Shown here: in pieces, positions 34,082 through 42,128 of the stretch
How the letters are laid out: each line of letters starts with the position of its first letter
Numbering within the stretch: the first letter of the stretch is position 1
Assembly (NCBI GenBank): GCA_944372585.1
Contig: CALVZQ010000004.1
Span: 1-64,000 of the forward strand
Length of the DNA stretch: 64,000 bases
Direction of reading: 5' to 3'
Origin: an uncultured Clostridia bacterium
Lineage (GTDB): Bacteria > Bacillota > Clostridia > Christensenellales > UBA1242
The notes under the pieces: generated by a model
What the model saw: the letters and a program-made list of their open reading frames with translations, nothing else
The model's database searches: none
Told to the model about the DNA's origin: nothing
Translations under genes and position numbers: made by a program

Positions 34082-36157
34082 TTATGCTTGTTTTTTACGC
34101 TGACCAACAATAGTTTCAGCAATGTTCTTTGGAACTTCTGCATATTTCAAGAATTCCATTGTGAATGTTCCACGACCTTGTGTTTGAGAACGCAAGTCAG
34201 TTGCATATCCAAACATTTCTCCAAGTGGAACTTCTGCATTGACAACTTGCACTCCTGGTTTTGTTTCATTTCCTGTCAAAATACCACGACGAGATGTCAA
34301 ATTGCCCATAACCGTTCCAAGATAGTCATCTGGAACTTCAACTTGAACTTTCATTATAGGTTCAAGAAGAACTGGGTTGGCCTTCAAAGCACCTTCTTTG
34401 AATGCCATAGAACCAGCAATCTTAAATGCCATTTCAGAAGAGTCAACTTCATGGTAAGAACCATCAACAACAGTCGCTTTGAAGTCAACAGTTTCGTATC
34501 CTGCAATAACACCATTTTTGCTTGCTTCTTGAATACCATTATTAACTGGTTGGATATATTCCTTAGGAATAGAACCACCAACAGTCTTGTCTTCAAAAAC
34601 ATATCCAGCGCCTGGTTCAAGAGGTTCCATTTCGATAACGCAGTGACCGTATTGTCCCTTACCACCAGACTGTCTAACAAACTTGCCTTCTGCACGAGTT
34701 GCTTTTCTGATTGTTTCTTTGTAAGCAACTTGTGGTTTACCTACATTTGCTTCAACTTTAAATTCACGAAGCAATCTATCAACGATGATTTCAAGGTGAA
34801 GTTCACCCATACCAGCGATGATAGTTTGTCCAGTTTCTTGATCTGTGTAGGTTTTGAAAGTTGGGTCTTCTTCTGCAAGTTTAACAAGAGCGAGAACCAT
34901 CTTTTCTTGCATCAATTTTGTCTTAGGTTCAATGGCAACCTTGATAACTGGTTCTGGGAATTCCATACTTTCAAGCACAATTGGTTTCTTTTCATCACAA
35001 AGAGTTTCTCCTGTGATTGTGTCCTTAAGACCAACGATAGCAGCAATGTCACCAGCACCAACTTCTTTGATTTCTTCTCTTTGATTTGCATGCATTCTGA
35101 TAAGACGACCAACTCTTTCTTTTTCACCCTTGTTTGAGTTGTAAACATAAGAGCCAGCAGTCAATTTTCCAGAGTAAACTCTGAAGAACGCAAGACGACC
35201 AACAAATGGGTCCGTCATGATCTTGAATGCAAGACCAGCAAATGGAGCATCTTCACTTGGCGCTCTTGTTTCTGTTTCTCCAGTGTCTGGGTTAACACCT
35301 TCAATGTGGTCAATATCAAGTGGAGATGGAAGATATTCCACCATAGCGTCCAAAAGCATTTGAACACCCTTGTTTTTGTATGAAGAACCACAAAGAACTG
35401 GAACAACTGCTCTTGAAATTGTTGCCTTTCTCAAAGCTTTCTTAAGTTCATCAAGTGTGATTTCTGCACCTTCAAAATATTTTTCAAGCAAAGCATCATC
35501 AGTTTCAACGATTTTTTCAATCATTTCATCATGAAGTTGTTGTGCTTTTGCTTTGTATTCTTCTGGAATATCGGTAATCTCAATTTGAGTTCCCATATCA
35601 TCTTTATAGATTTCTGCTTTCATTGTCAAAAGGTCAATAATTCCACTGAAAGTATCTGCTTCTCCAATTGGCATTTGAATGGCAAGAGGATTTGTTTTGA
35701 GTCTGTCTCTGATTGAATCTACGCAACCAAAAAAGTCTGCAGCATCTCTGTCCATTTTGTTGACATAGATGATTGTTGGAACTTTGTATTTTGTAGATTG
35801 ACGCCAAACAGTTTCAGTCTGAGGTTGAACTTTGTCACGAGCTGAAAGCACAAGAACGGCACCATCAAGAACTTTCAAAGAACGTTCAACTTCAACAGTG
35901 AAGTCAACGTGTCCTGGAGTGTCGATGATGTTGATTTTGTGACCTTTCCAGAAACATGTTGTGCAGGCAGAAGTGATTGTGATGCCTCTTTCTTGTTCTT
36001 GAGCCATCCAGTCCATAGTTGCAGCACCATCATGAACTTCACCTATTTTATGGTTCTTACCAGTATAGAACAAAATTCTTTCAGTAGTTGTTGTCTTACC
36101 AGCATCGATGTGAGCCATAATACCAACATTTCTGGTCAATTCTAGGTTTGTAGCCAT
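34082..36157 (-). CDS. fusA: Elongation factor G
   Basis: The 691-residue product has the GTPase motifs [22 protein letters not shown] and NKMDRDAAD, followed by domains II-V, ending [19 protein letters not shown]. It catalyses ribosomal translocation. AAGGAGA precedes the ATG. It lies in the str operon after rpsG and a 52-codon ORF. Confidence 0.99.
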   Translation of the reverse strand: MATNLELTRNVGIMAHIDAGKTTTTERILFYTGKNHKIGEVHDGAATMDWMAQEQERGITITSACTTCFWKGHKINIIDTPGHVDFTVEVERSLKVLDGAVLVLSARDKVQPQTETVWRQSTKYKVPTIIYVNKMDRDAADFFGCVDSIRDRLKTNPLAIQMPIGEADTFSGIIDLLTMKAEIYKDDMGTQIEITDIPEEYKAKAQQLHDEMIEKIVETDDALLEKYFEGAEITLDELKKALRKATISRAVVPVLCGSSYKNKGVQMLLDAMVEYLPSPLDIDHIEGVNPDTGETETRAPSEDAPFAGLAFKIMTDPFVGRLAFFRVYSGKLTAGSYVYNSNKGEKERVGRLIRMHANQREEIKEVGAGDIAAIVGLKDTITGETLCDEKKPIVLESMEFPEPVIKVAIEPKTKLMQEKMVLALVKLAEEDPTFKTYTDQETGQTIIAGMGELHLEIIVDRLLREFKVEANVGKPQVAYKETIRKATRAEGKFVRQSGGKGQYGHCVIEMEPLEPGAGYVFEDKTVGGSIPKEYIQPVNNGIQEASKNGVIAGYETVDFKATVVDGSYHEVDSSEMAFKIAGSMAFKEGALKANPVLLEPIMKVQVEVPDDYLGTVMGNLTSRRGILTGNETKPGVQVVNAEVPLGEMFGYATDLRSQTQGRGTFTMEFLKYAEVPKNIAETIVGQRKKQA

Positions 36158-36172
36158 ATTTTTTCTCCTTAA

Positions 36173-36331
36173 TTATTTTTCTCTATCTTCTTGAATTTTG
36201 CCGTGTCTATGTTGATAGATTTGCTTAGACACGGAAAGATTATCACCTTTTTGGTCAGTTTCAACCCGTCTTTCTTGTGCAGATTTGACTAATTTTTGAT
36301 AACCTTCAAATTTTGATTTGTCGTAATACAT
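36173..36331 (-). CDS. Small ORF between rpsG and fusA (52 residues)
   Basis: An ATG at 36331, 6 nt after the rpsG stop, opens a frame of 52 codons ending 16 nt before the fusA ATG. The product is highly charged and helical (MYYDKSKFEGYQKLVKSAQE, then RRVETDQKGDNLSVSKQ). The ribosome site is weak (GGTAAGAG overlapping the rpsG stop), consistent with translational coupling. It is not a known component of the str operon. It may encode a small basic protein, or be a spacer that happens to be open. Confidence 0.55.
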   Translation of the reverse strand: MYYDKSKFEGYQKLVKSAQERRVETDQKGDNLSVSKQIYQHRHGKIQEDREK

Positions 36332-36336
36332 ATCTC

Positions 36337-36810
36337 TTACCACTTATAATGTGCAAAAGCCTTGTTAGCTTCAGCCATTCTGTGCATTTCGTCACGCTTT
36401 TTGATTGAAGCGCCAGCATTGTTGTATGCATCTGTAAGTTCACCAGCAAGTTTTTCGTCCATATTTCTTTCGCCAGTTCTCTTTCTTGCATTGTTAACAA
36501 TCCAACGAATAGCAAGAGTTTGTCTTCTTTCAGGACGGATTTCCATTGGAACTTGGTAAGTTGCACCACCAACTCTACGTCCTTTTGTTTCAAGCATTGG
36601 TTTGACATTTTCAATTGCTGTGAGACAAACATCAAGAGGTTCCAAGCTTGTTTTTTCTTTAATAATATCGAAAGCACCATAAACAATTCTTTGAGCAAGG
36701 CCTTTCTTTCCACTCATCATAACTTGATTGATAAGTTTTGTGACAACCTTGTTGTTGTAAATTGGATCTGGTAAAACATCTTTCTTAACCGCACTATTTC
36801 TTCTTGGCAT
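36337..36810 (-). CDS. rpsG: 30S ribosomal protein S7
   Basis: The 157-residue product begins [20 protein letters not shown] and contains [19 protein letters not shown] and [20 protein letters not shown], as in S7, the assembly protein of the 30S head. AAGGAG precedes the ATG. Second gene of the str operon. Confidence 0.99.
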   Translation of the reverse strand: MPRRNSAVKKDVLPDPIYNNKVVTKLINQVMMSGKKGLAQRIVYGAFDIIKEKTSLEPLDVCLTAIENVKPMLETKGRRVGGATYQVPMEIRPERRQTLAIRWIVNNARKRTGERNMDEKLAGELTDAYNNAGASIKKRDEMHRMAEANKAFAHYKW

Positions 36811-36976
36811 TGGTTTTACTCTCCTTTTAAAAAATTTTGATTTTTAACACATTTGAAAACCAACCACCCTTCGCCCACACATCTTGGCAAGCGAATTGTC
36901 ATCAATGACCGTGGCAAGTAATCAAACATTAAAGCACAATTTTGAATAAACATCAAAAATGAGCAGTTTTTGCAGA

Positions 36977-37363
36977 TTACTTACCTGCTTTTGGTCTTTT
37001 TGCGCCATATTTGGAACGGCTTTGTTTTCTGTTTGCAACACCAGCAGTGTCAAGGGTTCCACGAATGATGTGATAACGCACACCAGGAAGATCCTTAACA
37101 CGTCCGCCACGAACAAGAACGACACTGTGTTCTTGCAAGTTGTGTCCAACACCTGGAATATAGCATGTTCCTTCTTGACCATTTGAAAGTTTTACTCTGG
37201 CAATTTTTCTGAGAGCAGAGTTAGGCTTCTTAGGAGTTGCTGTTCTAACTGACAAGCAAACACCACGCTTTTGAGGACATTCTTCAAGAAGTGGAGCCTT
37301 TTTCTTTTTCTCAAATGATTTTCTTCCATTTCTAATGAGTTGGTTAAATGTAGGCATGTTCAT
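36977..37363 (-). CDS. rpsL: 30S ribosomal protein S12
   Basis: The 128-residue product starts [15 protein letters not shown] after MN and contains [20 protein letters not shown] and [19 protein letters not shown], the decoding-site loops of S12. AAGGAG lies upstream of the ATG at 37363; a second ATG follows two codons later and may be the true start. First gene of the str operon, behind a long leader. Confidence 0.99.
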   Translation of the reverse strand: MNMPTFNQLIRNGRKSFEKKKKAPLLEECPQKRGVCLSVRTATPKKPNSALRKIARVKLSNGQEGTCYIPGVGHNLQEHSVVLVRGGRVKDLPGVRYHIIRGTLDTAGVANRKQSRSKYGAKRPKAGK

Positions 37364-37714
37364 ATCTCCTTTTGTAGATTTTCAGTTTTAAATCATGAAT
37401 TGGATTTGTCATAAGAAAACACTTTTTTAACTTGCGTTACTTCTGTGTCTTCATAAAAAAGACACGGGTTTCCGTGTCAATGAAAAAATGCTCTTTATGT
37501 TAAACATGAACAACACAATTGCATTGTCGCAGAAACAAAACTTTTCTGCCCGTTGCAACTTTGAAGAAAAATCTTCAAATCGGTGAGGTTTGTAACCCTT
37601 TTCCTGTCGCTTGAACTTAATCAAACTGCGCTGAAACTGAAAACTCAAATCAGCCCGTCACCTGTTGTTTGTTTATGCTTAAGAAACTAAGCATGGTTTC
37701 CGACAACGAAACAC
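37364..37714 (-). ncRNA. Long structured leader of the str operon
   Basis: From the predicted start near 37714, the about 350-nt leader holds a 5' hairpin (AGCATG/CATGCT with GTTTC/GAAAC inside). A rival pairing exists just downstream (GCTTA with TAAGC). Further hairpins are TTTGAAGA/TCTTCAAA and GCAGAAA/TTTCTGC, then a full Rho-independent terminator 92 nt before rpsL. This could be an attenuated leader or a separate small RNA of about 250 nt. I compared it mentally with SRP RNA, 6S RNA, tmRNA and RNase P RNA and saw no diagnostic motif. A 65-codon frame at 37451-37648 has no convincing start. Confidence 0.55.
37455..37478 (-). terminator. Terminator within the str leader
   Basis: GACACGG/CCGTGTC with a 4-nt loop and six T on the minus strand, lying between the leader promoter and rpsL. 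Confidence 0.85.
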
Positions 37715-37720
37715 ATGCTA

Positions 37721-37749
37721 ATTATAATTATCTTTCACTTTCTTGTCAA
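37721..37749 (-). promoter_or_regulatory. Strong promoter of the str leader
   Basis: A perfect consensus TTGACA (37744-37749), 17 nt, TATAAT (37721-37726). Confidence 0.93.
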
Positions 37750-37777
37750 GTGTTTTTAACAATAAAATTTGTTATTT

Positions 37778-39718
37778 TTATTGTTTGATCTTCAGTTTGG
37801 AAGTTTTTTCCTTTTGCTTTTCAGAAAACTTGTCCAATTTTTCAGATAGATTTTTTCTAAGCAAATTAAACTCCGACCTTTTCAACCCCATATTCTTGAA
37901 AACTTCACATTCATCAAGTTCTTGCACAATGGCATACAGAATCATCAGTTGCTCTTTGACAGTTTTAAGTTTTGGTCTGAAATCTCTCGCAATAATCCTC
38001 TTTCCGCCCCACTTTTTGATTTGTTCTTGCGAATACACCTTCAAGTTTTGCTTTCCAGATTCTCTCTCAGAACTTTTCTTTTTCTCTTCCTCGTTTTCAA
38101 ATGAATCTCCACCAAAGTTCAAGGATTGTTGTTGAAGAGTTTCTTCAATCATCTTATCTATGGCTTGCAATGCCTTAAAATCTGTTTTCTCAAGTTTGTC
38201 CAAAATGAGTTTTTCACAACGTATGATGAAAACCTTGCTGATTTTCATATGTTCGCTCATGCTGTCATACGTGGCAAATCTTGGACGCAAATAAAGATCT
38301 TCGAAAACAGTTCTTTGTTGTTGTGGCAAAGTTGGCAAAAAATATTTCCTCAAAAACTCCACTCCGCCATATTTTTTTACGACACTAAGTCTTTGTTTGA
38401 CCTTTTCTATGTTTTTGACAGAAAACACACCAGGCTCAATTTGGCAACTTTCAGCATTGTCAATTAGGTCAACAACAACTTCAAAGTCCGTGGACTTTAG
38501 TTTTTCTATAACTCGCTCTGTCGTCGAATAAAGATTTGTTATCTCAATTCCAATTTTTTTTGCAATATTTGATGGAGTATCTCCATAATACGACAAAACT
38601 TGGGCATCAAAACATCTCTTTTCAAGTTCTGTCAAAGTTGGCAAAAAATATTTTCTCAAAAAAATTTCACCACCAAACTCGTTTACCAGCATCTTGTTAC
38701 TCTTTATCCTCTGACGAATTTTTGACGTCAATTTTTTTGACTTGGCATCTTGTCCCTCGTTGTATTTTTCAAACAACCTTTCAACGTTTTTGTCAATGAA
38801 AGACTTGATTTTTGAAACACCAGTCGCGACATCACTCACACTCATATCCAATTTTTTGCCAATGCTTGAAGCAGATTGACCATAATAATTGAGATAATAT
38901 TCTTTGAAAATATTTCTTTGTCTTGGTGTCAATCTCAAACAGAAATAATCTTCCAAAAAGCCCCTTCCATAGGTTTTGATGAAACCATGAATTTTTCTGG
39001 CTCTTTCTTTTTGCTGTGCGTTTAAATCAACTCCCCTTGCAAGTTCATCGGCTTCTGTCACACCAAATTCATACTGATTTTTGATTTGTTTGCTTAAACT
39101 TTCCAATTGTCTGGCAAGGTAAGATTGTGAAATGCCATATTCTTCTGCGATTTCCACTTGAGTTCGACCTTTAATATAATACGCCAAGAAAATATCTCTT
39201 TTCTTTTTAGGAAGAATTTTAAGAATTCTCTTTAAATCTTCAATTTCTATTCTTTGATTGATTTGCTCGACAGCCAAATTGTCATCTCCAAGCAAATCCA
39301 TAAGAGTGCCGCCTTCTTCGCCATCTTTTTCTTGAAATGGAGTCTCCAAACTTTGTGTTTTTTGTGCAAGTTTGGCATTTTTGTTCCTTTTCAACATTGC
39401 CAAATCATTGCGTAAGGAATTGGACAAATAAGTCAAAAATTGAGTTCCATAATTGACATCAAATTTGTCTATTGCCTTGATCAAAACAAAGACCCCTTGT
39501 TGCAACAGATCCTCCAAACTTGGAGAAACGCTTGATTGACAATTGACAAGCCATTGCATTTTGTTTGAAATGTAATATTTGATAAATTTCAAGTTTCCTT
39601 CAATAAGTTTTCTCTTGATTTCGTCCGAACCTGTTTGTTTGTATTCTTTCATCAACTCTGCATTTTCGAAACTTGTTAACGCATCAGGAAGATTGTTCCA
39701 AAAAGAATTTTGATCCAT
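37778..39718 (-). CDS. Sigma-70-like protein with serial HTH modules (paralogue 1)
   Basis: The 646-residue product starts with a sigma-70 region 2 (residues about 34-112: KLIEGNLKFIKYYI, LEDLLQQGVFVLIKAIDKFD, QFLTYLSNSLRND) and a region-4-like HTH (about 160-215: ILPKKKRDIFLAYYIKG, EIAEEYGISQSYLARQLESL). Then come repeats at about 246-315, 343-415, 444-517 and, after an acidic linker, 563-630. Each has the pattern GG-x3-LRKYFLPTL-x7-F followed by an HTH. It aligns without gaps to paralogue 2 through residue 520 but lacks that protein's fourth repeat. AGGAGG precedes the ATG, 8 nt after paralogue 2. It may be an alternative sigma factor or a DNA-binding protein built from sigma parts; no regions 1.1 or 3 are evident. 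Confidence 0.75.
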   Translation of the reverse strand: MDQNSFWNNLPDALTSFENAELMKEYKQTGSDEIKRKLIEGNLKFIKYYISNKMQWLVNCQSSVSPSLEDLLQQGVFVLIKAIDKFDVNYGTQFLTYLSNSLRNDLAMLKRNKNAKLAQKTQSLETPFQEKDGEEGGTLMDLLGDDNLAVEQINQRIEIEDLKRILKILPKKKRDIFLAYYIKGRTQVEIAEEYGISQSYLARQLESLSKQIKNQYEFGVTEADELARGVDLNAQQKERARKIHGFIKTYGRGFLEDYFCLRLTPRQRNIFKEYYLNYYGQSASSIGKKLDMSVSDVATGVSKIKSFIDKNVERLFEKYNEGQDAKSKKLTSKIRQRIKSNKMLVNEFGGEIFLRKYFLPTLTELEKRCFDAQVLSYYGDTPSNIAKKIGIEITNLYSTTERVIEKLKSTDFEVVVDLIDNAESCQIEPGVFSVKNIEKVKQRLSVVKKYGGVEFLRKYFLPTLPQQQRTVFEDLYLRPRFATYDSMSEHMKISKVFIIRCEKLILDKLEKTDFKALQAIDKMIEETLQQQSLNFGGDSFENEEEKKKSSERESGKQNLKVYSQEQIKKWGGKRIIARDFRPKLKTVKEQLMILYAIVQELDECEVFKNMGLKRSEFNLLRKNLSEKLDKFSEKQKEKTSKLKIKQ

Positions 39719-39726
39719 GCTTCCTC

Positions 39727-42012
39727 CTATGACTGATTTTTTGACTTCTCTTGTTTCTGTTCTTTGTTTGTCTTTTTGCTTCTCTCTTCTGCAAAGTTGT
39801 CCAACTTGTCTGAAACTGCTTTTTTGACAGTTTTAAATTGATTCCAATTCAATCCCATATTTTTGAAAACTTCGCTTTCATCAAGTTCTTGCACAATGGA
39901 ATACAAAATCATAAGTTGCTCTCTGACTGTTTTGAATTTTGGCATAAACTCTTTTGCAACAACTTTTTTTCCGCCCCATTTTTCTATCTGTTTTTGAGAG
40001 TACACTTTTGGATCTTCAAATTCTTCCATTTCTCTTGGCTCTTCTTGTTTTTCTTGTTGTTCAGGTTCTCCAAATGCCATCTTCTCAAAATCTTCATCAT
40101 GGATCAATTCAAAATCTTTTTGCATGTAAAAAGATCTGACTTCAGCATCAAAATCTTCAAAACTTTCTCTGAATTCTTGCAACATCGGCATAATTCGACT
40201 GACGATTACTTTATGTACATATGCGGAATTTTTGTTTAATTTCAACATTTCATTGATTTCCGCAAGATGGCGTCCTTCAACCATATATTTCTCAAAAATG
40301 ATTTCGTCAGCTCTAATCAAGTTTGGCACAAATCTTTCTCTCAAAAATGCCAACCCTCCATTTTTGGCTATTATGTCTCTATATTTTGAAGTTTTCCTTT
40401 TTTTAACTGTTTCTTTAGTTGGTGCTTTAAGTTCTCTATCAACCATTTGACTGATTCGTTGAAGTTGTGCAATGTCTGTCTGTGAAAGTTTCTCCAAAAT
40501 GACCTTTTCGCATTTGATGATGAAAGCAGTTCTCATTCCTGTTGCCTCGCTCATGCTGTCATAGGTTGCAAAAGTAGGTCTCAAATAAAGCATGTCAAAA
40601 ACAGTTCTTTGCTGTTCTGGCAAAATTGGAAGAAAATGTTTTCTCAACGCATCAGCACCACCGTATTTTTTGACTACTTCCATTCTCCGTTTGACTTTTT
40701 CAACATTTGAAACAGAGAGAGCTGTTGGGAGGATTTGTTTTTGTTCTGCATTGTCAATCATGTCAACAACAATCCCAAAATCTGTTGTTTCAAGTTTCTT
40801 GACAACCTTTTCTGTCAACATATAAAGATTATTGACAGAAACTCCAACTTTCTTTGCAATTCTGTCTTGCGATTCTCCATGAAATGACAGAATTTGAGCA
40901 TCAAAACATTTTCTTTCAAGTTCTGTCAATGTTGGCAAGAAATATTTTCTCAAGAAAAGTTCTCCGCCAAATTCATTCACCATTCTCCTGTTTCTGTTGA
41001 TTCTTTGTTGAATTTTCAATGGCAATTTTCTTGGCTTGACTTCTTGCCCTTTTTTGTATTCCTCAAACAATCTCTCGATATTATCGTCAATAAAAGATTG
41101 AATTCTTAACATTGTTTTCGTGAGACCGTTCACACTCATATTCAATTTTTTGCTGATCTCAGAGGCCGTTTGTCCATAATAGTTGAAATAACATTCCTTG
41201 AAAACGTCTCTTTGATTTGGGGTTAATTTCAAACAGAAATAGTCTTCCAAAAAGCCTCGTCCATAAGTCTTGATAAAACCATGAATCTTTCTGACTTTTT
41301 CTTTTTGTGTCGGAGAGAGATCAACTCCTCTGGCAAGTTGGTCAATTTCTGTCACACCAAATTCATACATATCTCTGATTTGCTTGCTTGCACTTATCAC
41401 AAGTCTGGAAACTCGTGTCTGGTCAATGCCATATCTTTCCGCAATTTCCTTTTGTGGTTTTCCTTCAACAAAATTAGCAAGATAAATATCTCTTTTTTTC
41501 TTTGGCAAAAGCATGAGAATTTTTTTCAAATCTTTGACTTCAATATCCTCATTCATTTTGTCCACCGCCAAATTGTCATCTCCAAGCTTGTCAATAAGTC
41601 TAATTCCAGAATCTGACTTCTTCCAATTTGTAAAATCATACAAACTTCTTGTGTTCTGCGCAAGTTTGACATTTTTGCTTCTTTTCAAGTTTGACAACGA
41701 TTTTTCCAAAGCACCAGACAAATAAGTGGAAAATTGGAAATTGTAACTCAAATCAAACTTGTCTATTGCGCGCATCAAAACCATGGTGCCTTGTTGCATC
41801 AAATCTTCTATATCTGGTTCGATGCTTGATTGACAGCGAATCAACCATCTCATATATTTTGAGACATAATACCTGACAAATCTCAAATGACTTTCAATCA
41901 ACTTTTGTCTAGCCTCTTCTGAGCCATATTCTTTGTATTCCTTCATCAACCTCATAATTTCTTGATTGCTCAATCTTTCAGGAAGATTTCTCCAAACAGA
42001 AAATTTATCCAT
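39727..42012 (-). CDS. Sigma-70-like protein with serial HTH modules (paralogue 2)
   Basis: The 761-residue product has region 2 at residues about 34-112 (KLIESHLRFVRYYVSKYMRW, EDLMQQGTMVLMRAIDKFD, FSTYLSGALEKS) and region 4 at about 160-215 (LLPKKKRDIYLANFVEG, IAERYGIDQTRVSRLVIS). Five repeats follow at about 246-315, 343-415, 444-517, 545-615 and 672-740. Their anchor motifs are FLEDYFCLKLTPNQRDVF, FLRKYFLPTLTELERKCF, ALRKHFLPILPEQQRTVF, FLRERFVPNLIRADEIIF and VVAKEFMPKFKTVREQLM. Spacing is close to 100 residues until an acidic insert at about 617-668. The promoter at 42031-42059 and GAGGTTG before the ATG start the two-gene unit. Function unknown. Confidence 0.75.
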   Translation of the reverse strand: MDKFSVWRNLPERLSNQEIMRLMKEYKEYGSEEARQKLIESHLRFVRYYVSKYMRWLIRCQSSIEPDIEDLMQQGTMVLMRAIDKFDLSYNFQFSTYLSGALEKSLSNLKRSKNVKLAQNTRSLYDFTNWKKSDSGIRLIDKLGDDNLAVDKMNEDIEVKDLKKILMLLPKKKRDIYLANFVEGKPQKEIAERYGIDQTRVSRLVISASKQIRDMYEFGVTEIDQLARGVDLSPTQKEKVRKIHGFIKTYGRGFLEDYFCLKLTPNQRDVFKECYFNYYGQTASEISKKLNMSVNGLTKTMLRIQSFIDDNIERLFEEYKKGQEVKPRKLPLKIQQRINRNRRMVNEFGGELFLRKYFLPTLTELERKCFDAQILSFHGESQDRIAKKVGVSVNNLYMLTEKVVKKLETTDFGIVVDMIDNAEQKQILPTALSVSNVEKVKRRMEVVKKYGGADALRKHFLPILPEQQRTVFDMLYLRPTFATYDSMSEATGMRTAFIIKCEKVILEKLSQTDIAQLQRISQMVDRELKAPTKETVKKRKTSKYRDIIAKNGGLAFLRERFVPNLIRADEIIFEKYMVEGRHLAEINEMLKLNKNSAYVHKVIVSRIMPMLQEFRESFEDFDAEVRSFYMQKDFELIHDEDFEKMAFGEPEQQEKQEEPREMEEFEDPKVYSQKQIEKWGGKKVVAKEFMPKFKTVREQLMILYSIVQELDESEVFKNMGLNWNQFKTVKKAVSDKLDNFAEERSKKTNKEQKQEKSKNQS

Positions 42013-42030
42013 ATCAACCTCTTGCTTTAT

Positions 42031-42059
42031 ATGATAATAAATCTATTGCTCAAAGTCAA
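42031..42059 (-). promoter_or_regulatory. Promoter of the sigma-like gene pair
   Basis: TTGACT (42054-42059), 17-nt spacer, TATCAT (42031-42036), 18 nt before the ATG. Confidence 0.8.
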
Positions 42060-42080
42060 TACTCTTTTTTGTTTAATTTT

Positions 42081-42115
42081 AATAAAAAATTGAAAACAAA
42101 CAAATGTTTTCAATT
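42081..42115 (-). terminator. Terminator of the pcrA-ligA operon
   Basis: AATTGAAAAC/GTTTTCAATT with an 8-nt loop, followed by T on the minus strand. Confidence 0.85.
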
Positions 42116-42128
42116 TGCAAACACAATA

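Noticed and set aside
32993..35137. 714-codon plus-strand open frame
   Set aside because: It lies antisense to tuf and fusA, whose strong codon bias opens the opposite frame. The product is Ser/Cys/Asn/Phe-rich nonsense and no ribosome site precedes it.
37451..37648. 65-codon frame in the str leader as a leader peptide
   Set aside because: Its start would be TTG without a good ribosome site, and it runs into the terminator. RNA structure explains the region better.
37364..37714. SRP RNA, tmRNA, RNase P RNA or 6S RNA in the str leader
   Set aside because: None of their diagnostic motifs were found by eye. Only an unassigned structured leader can be supported.
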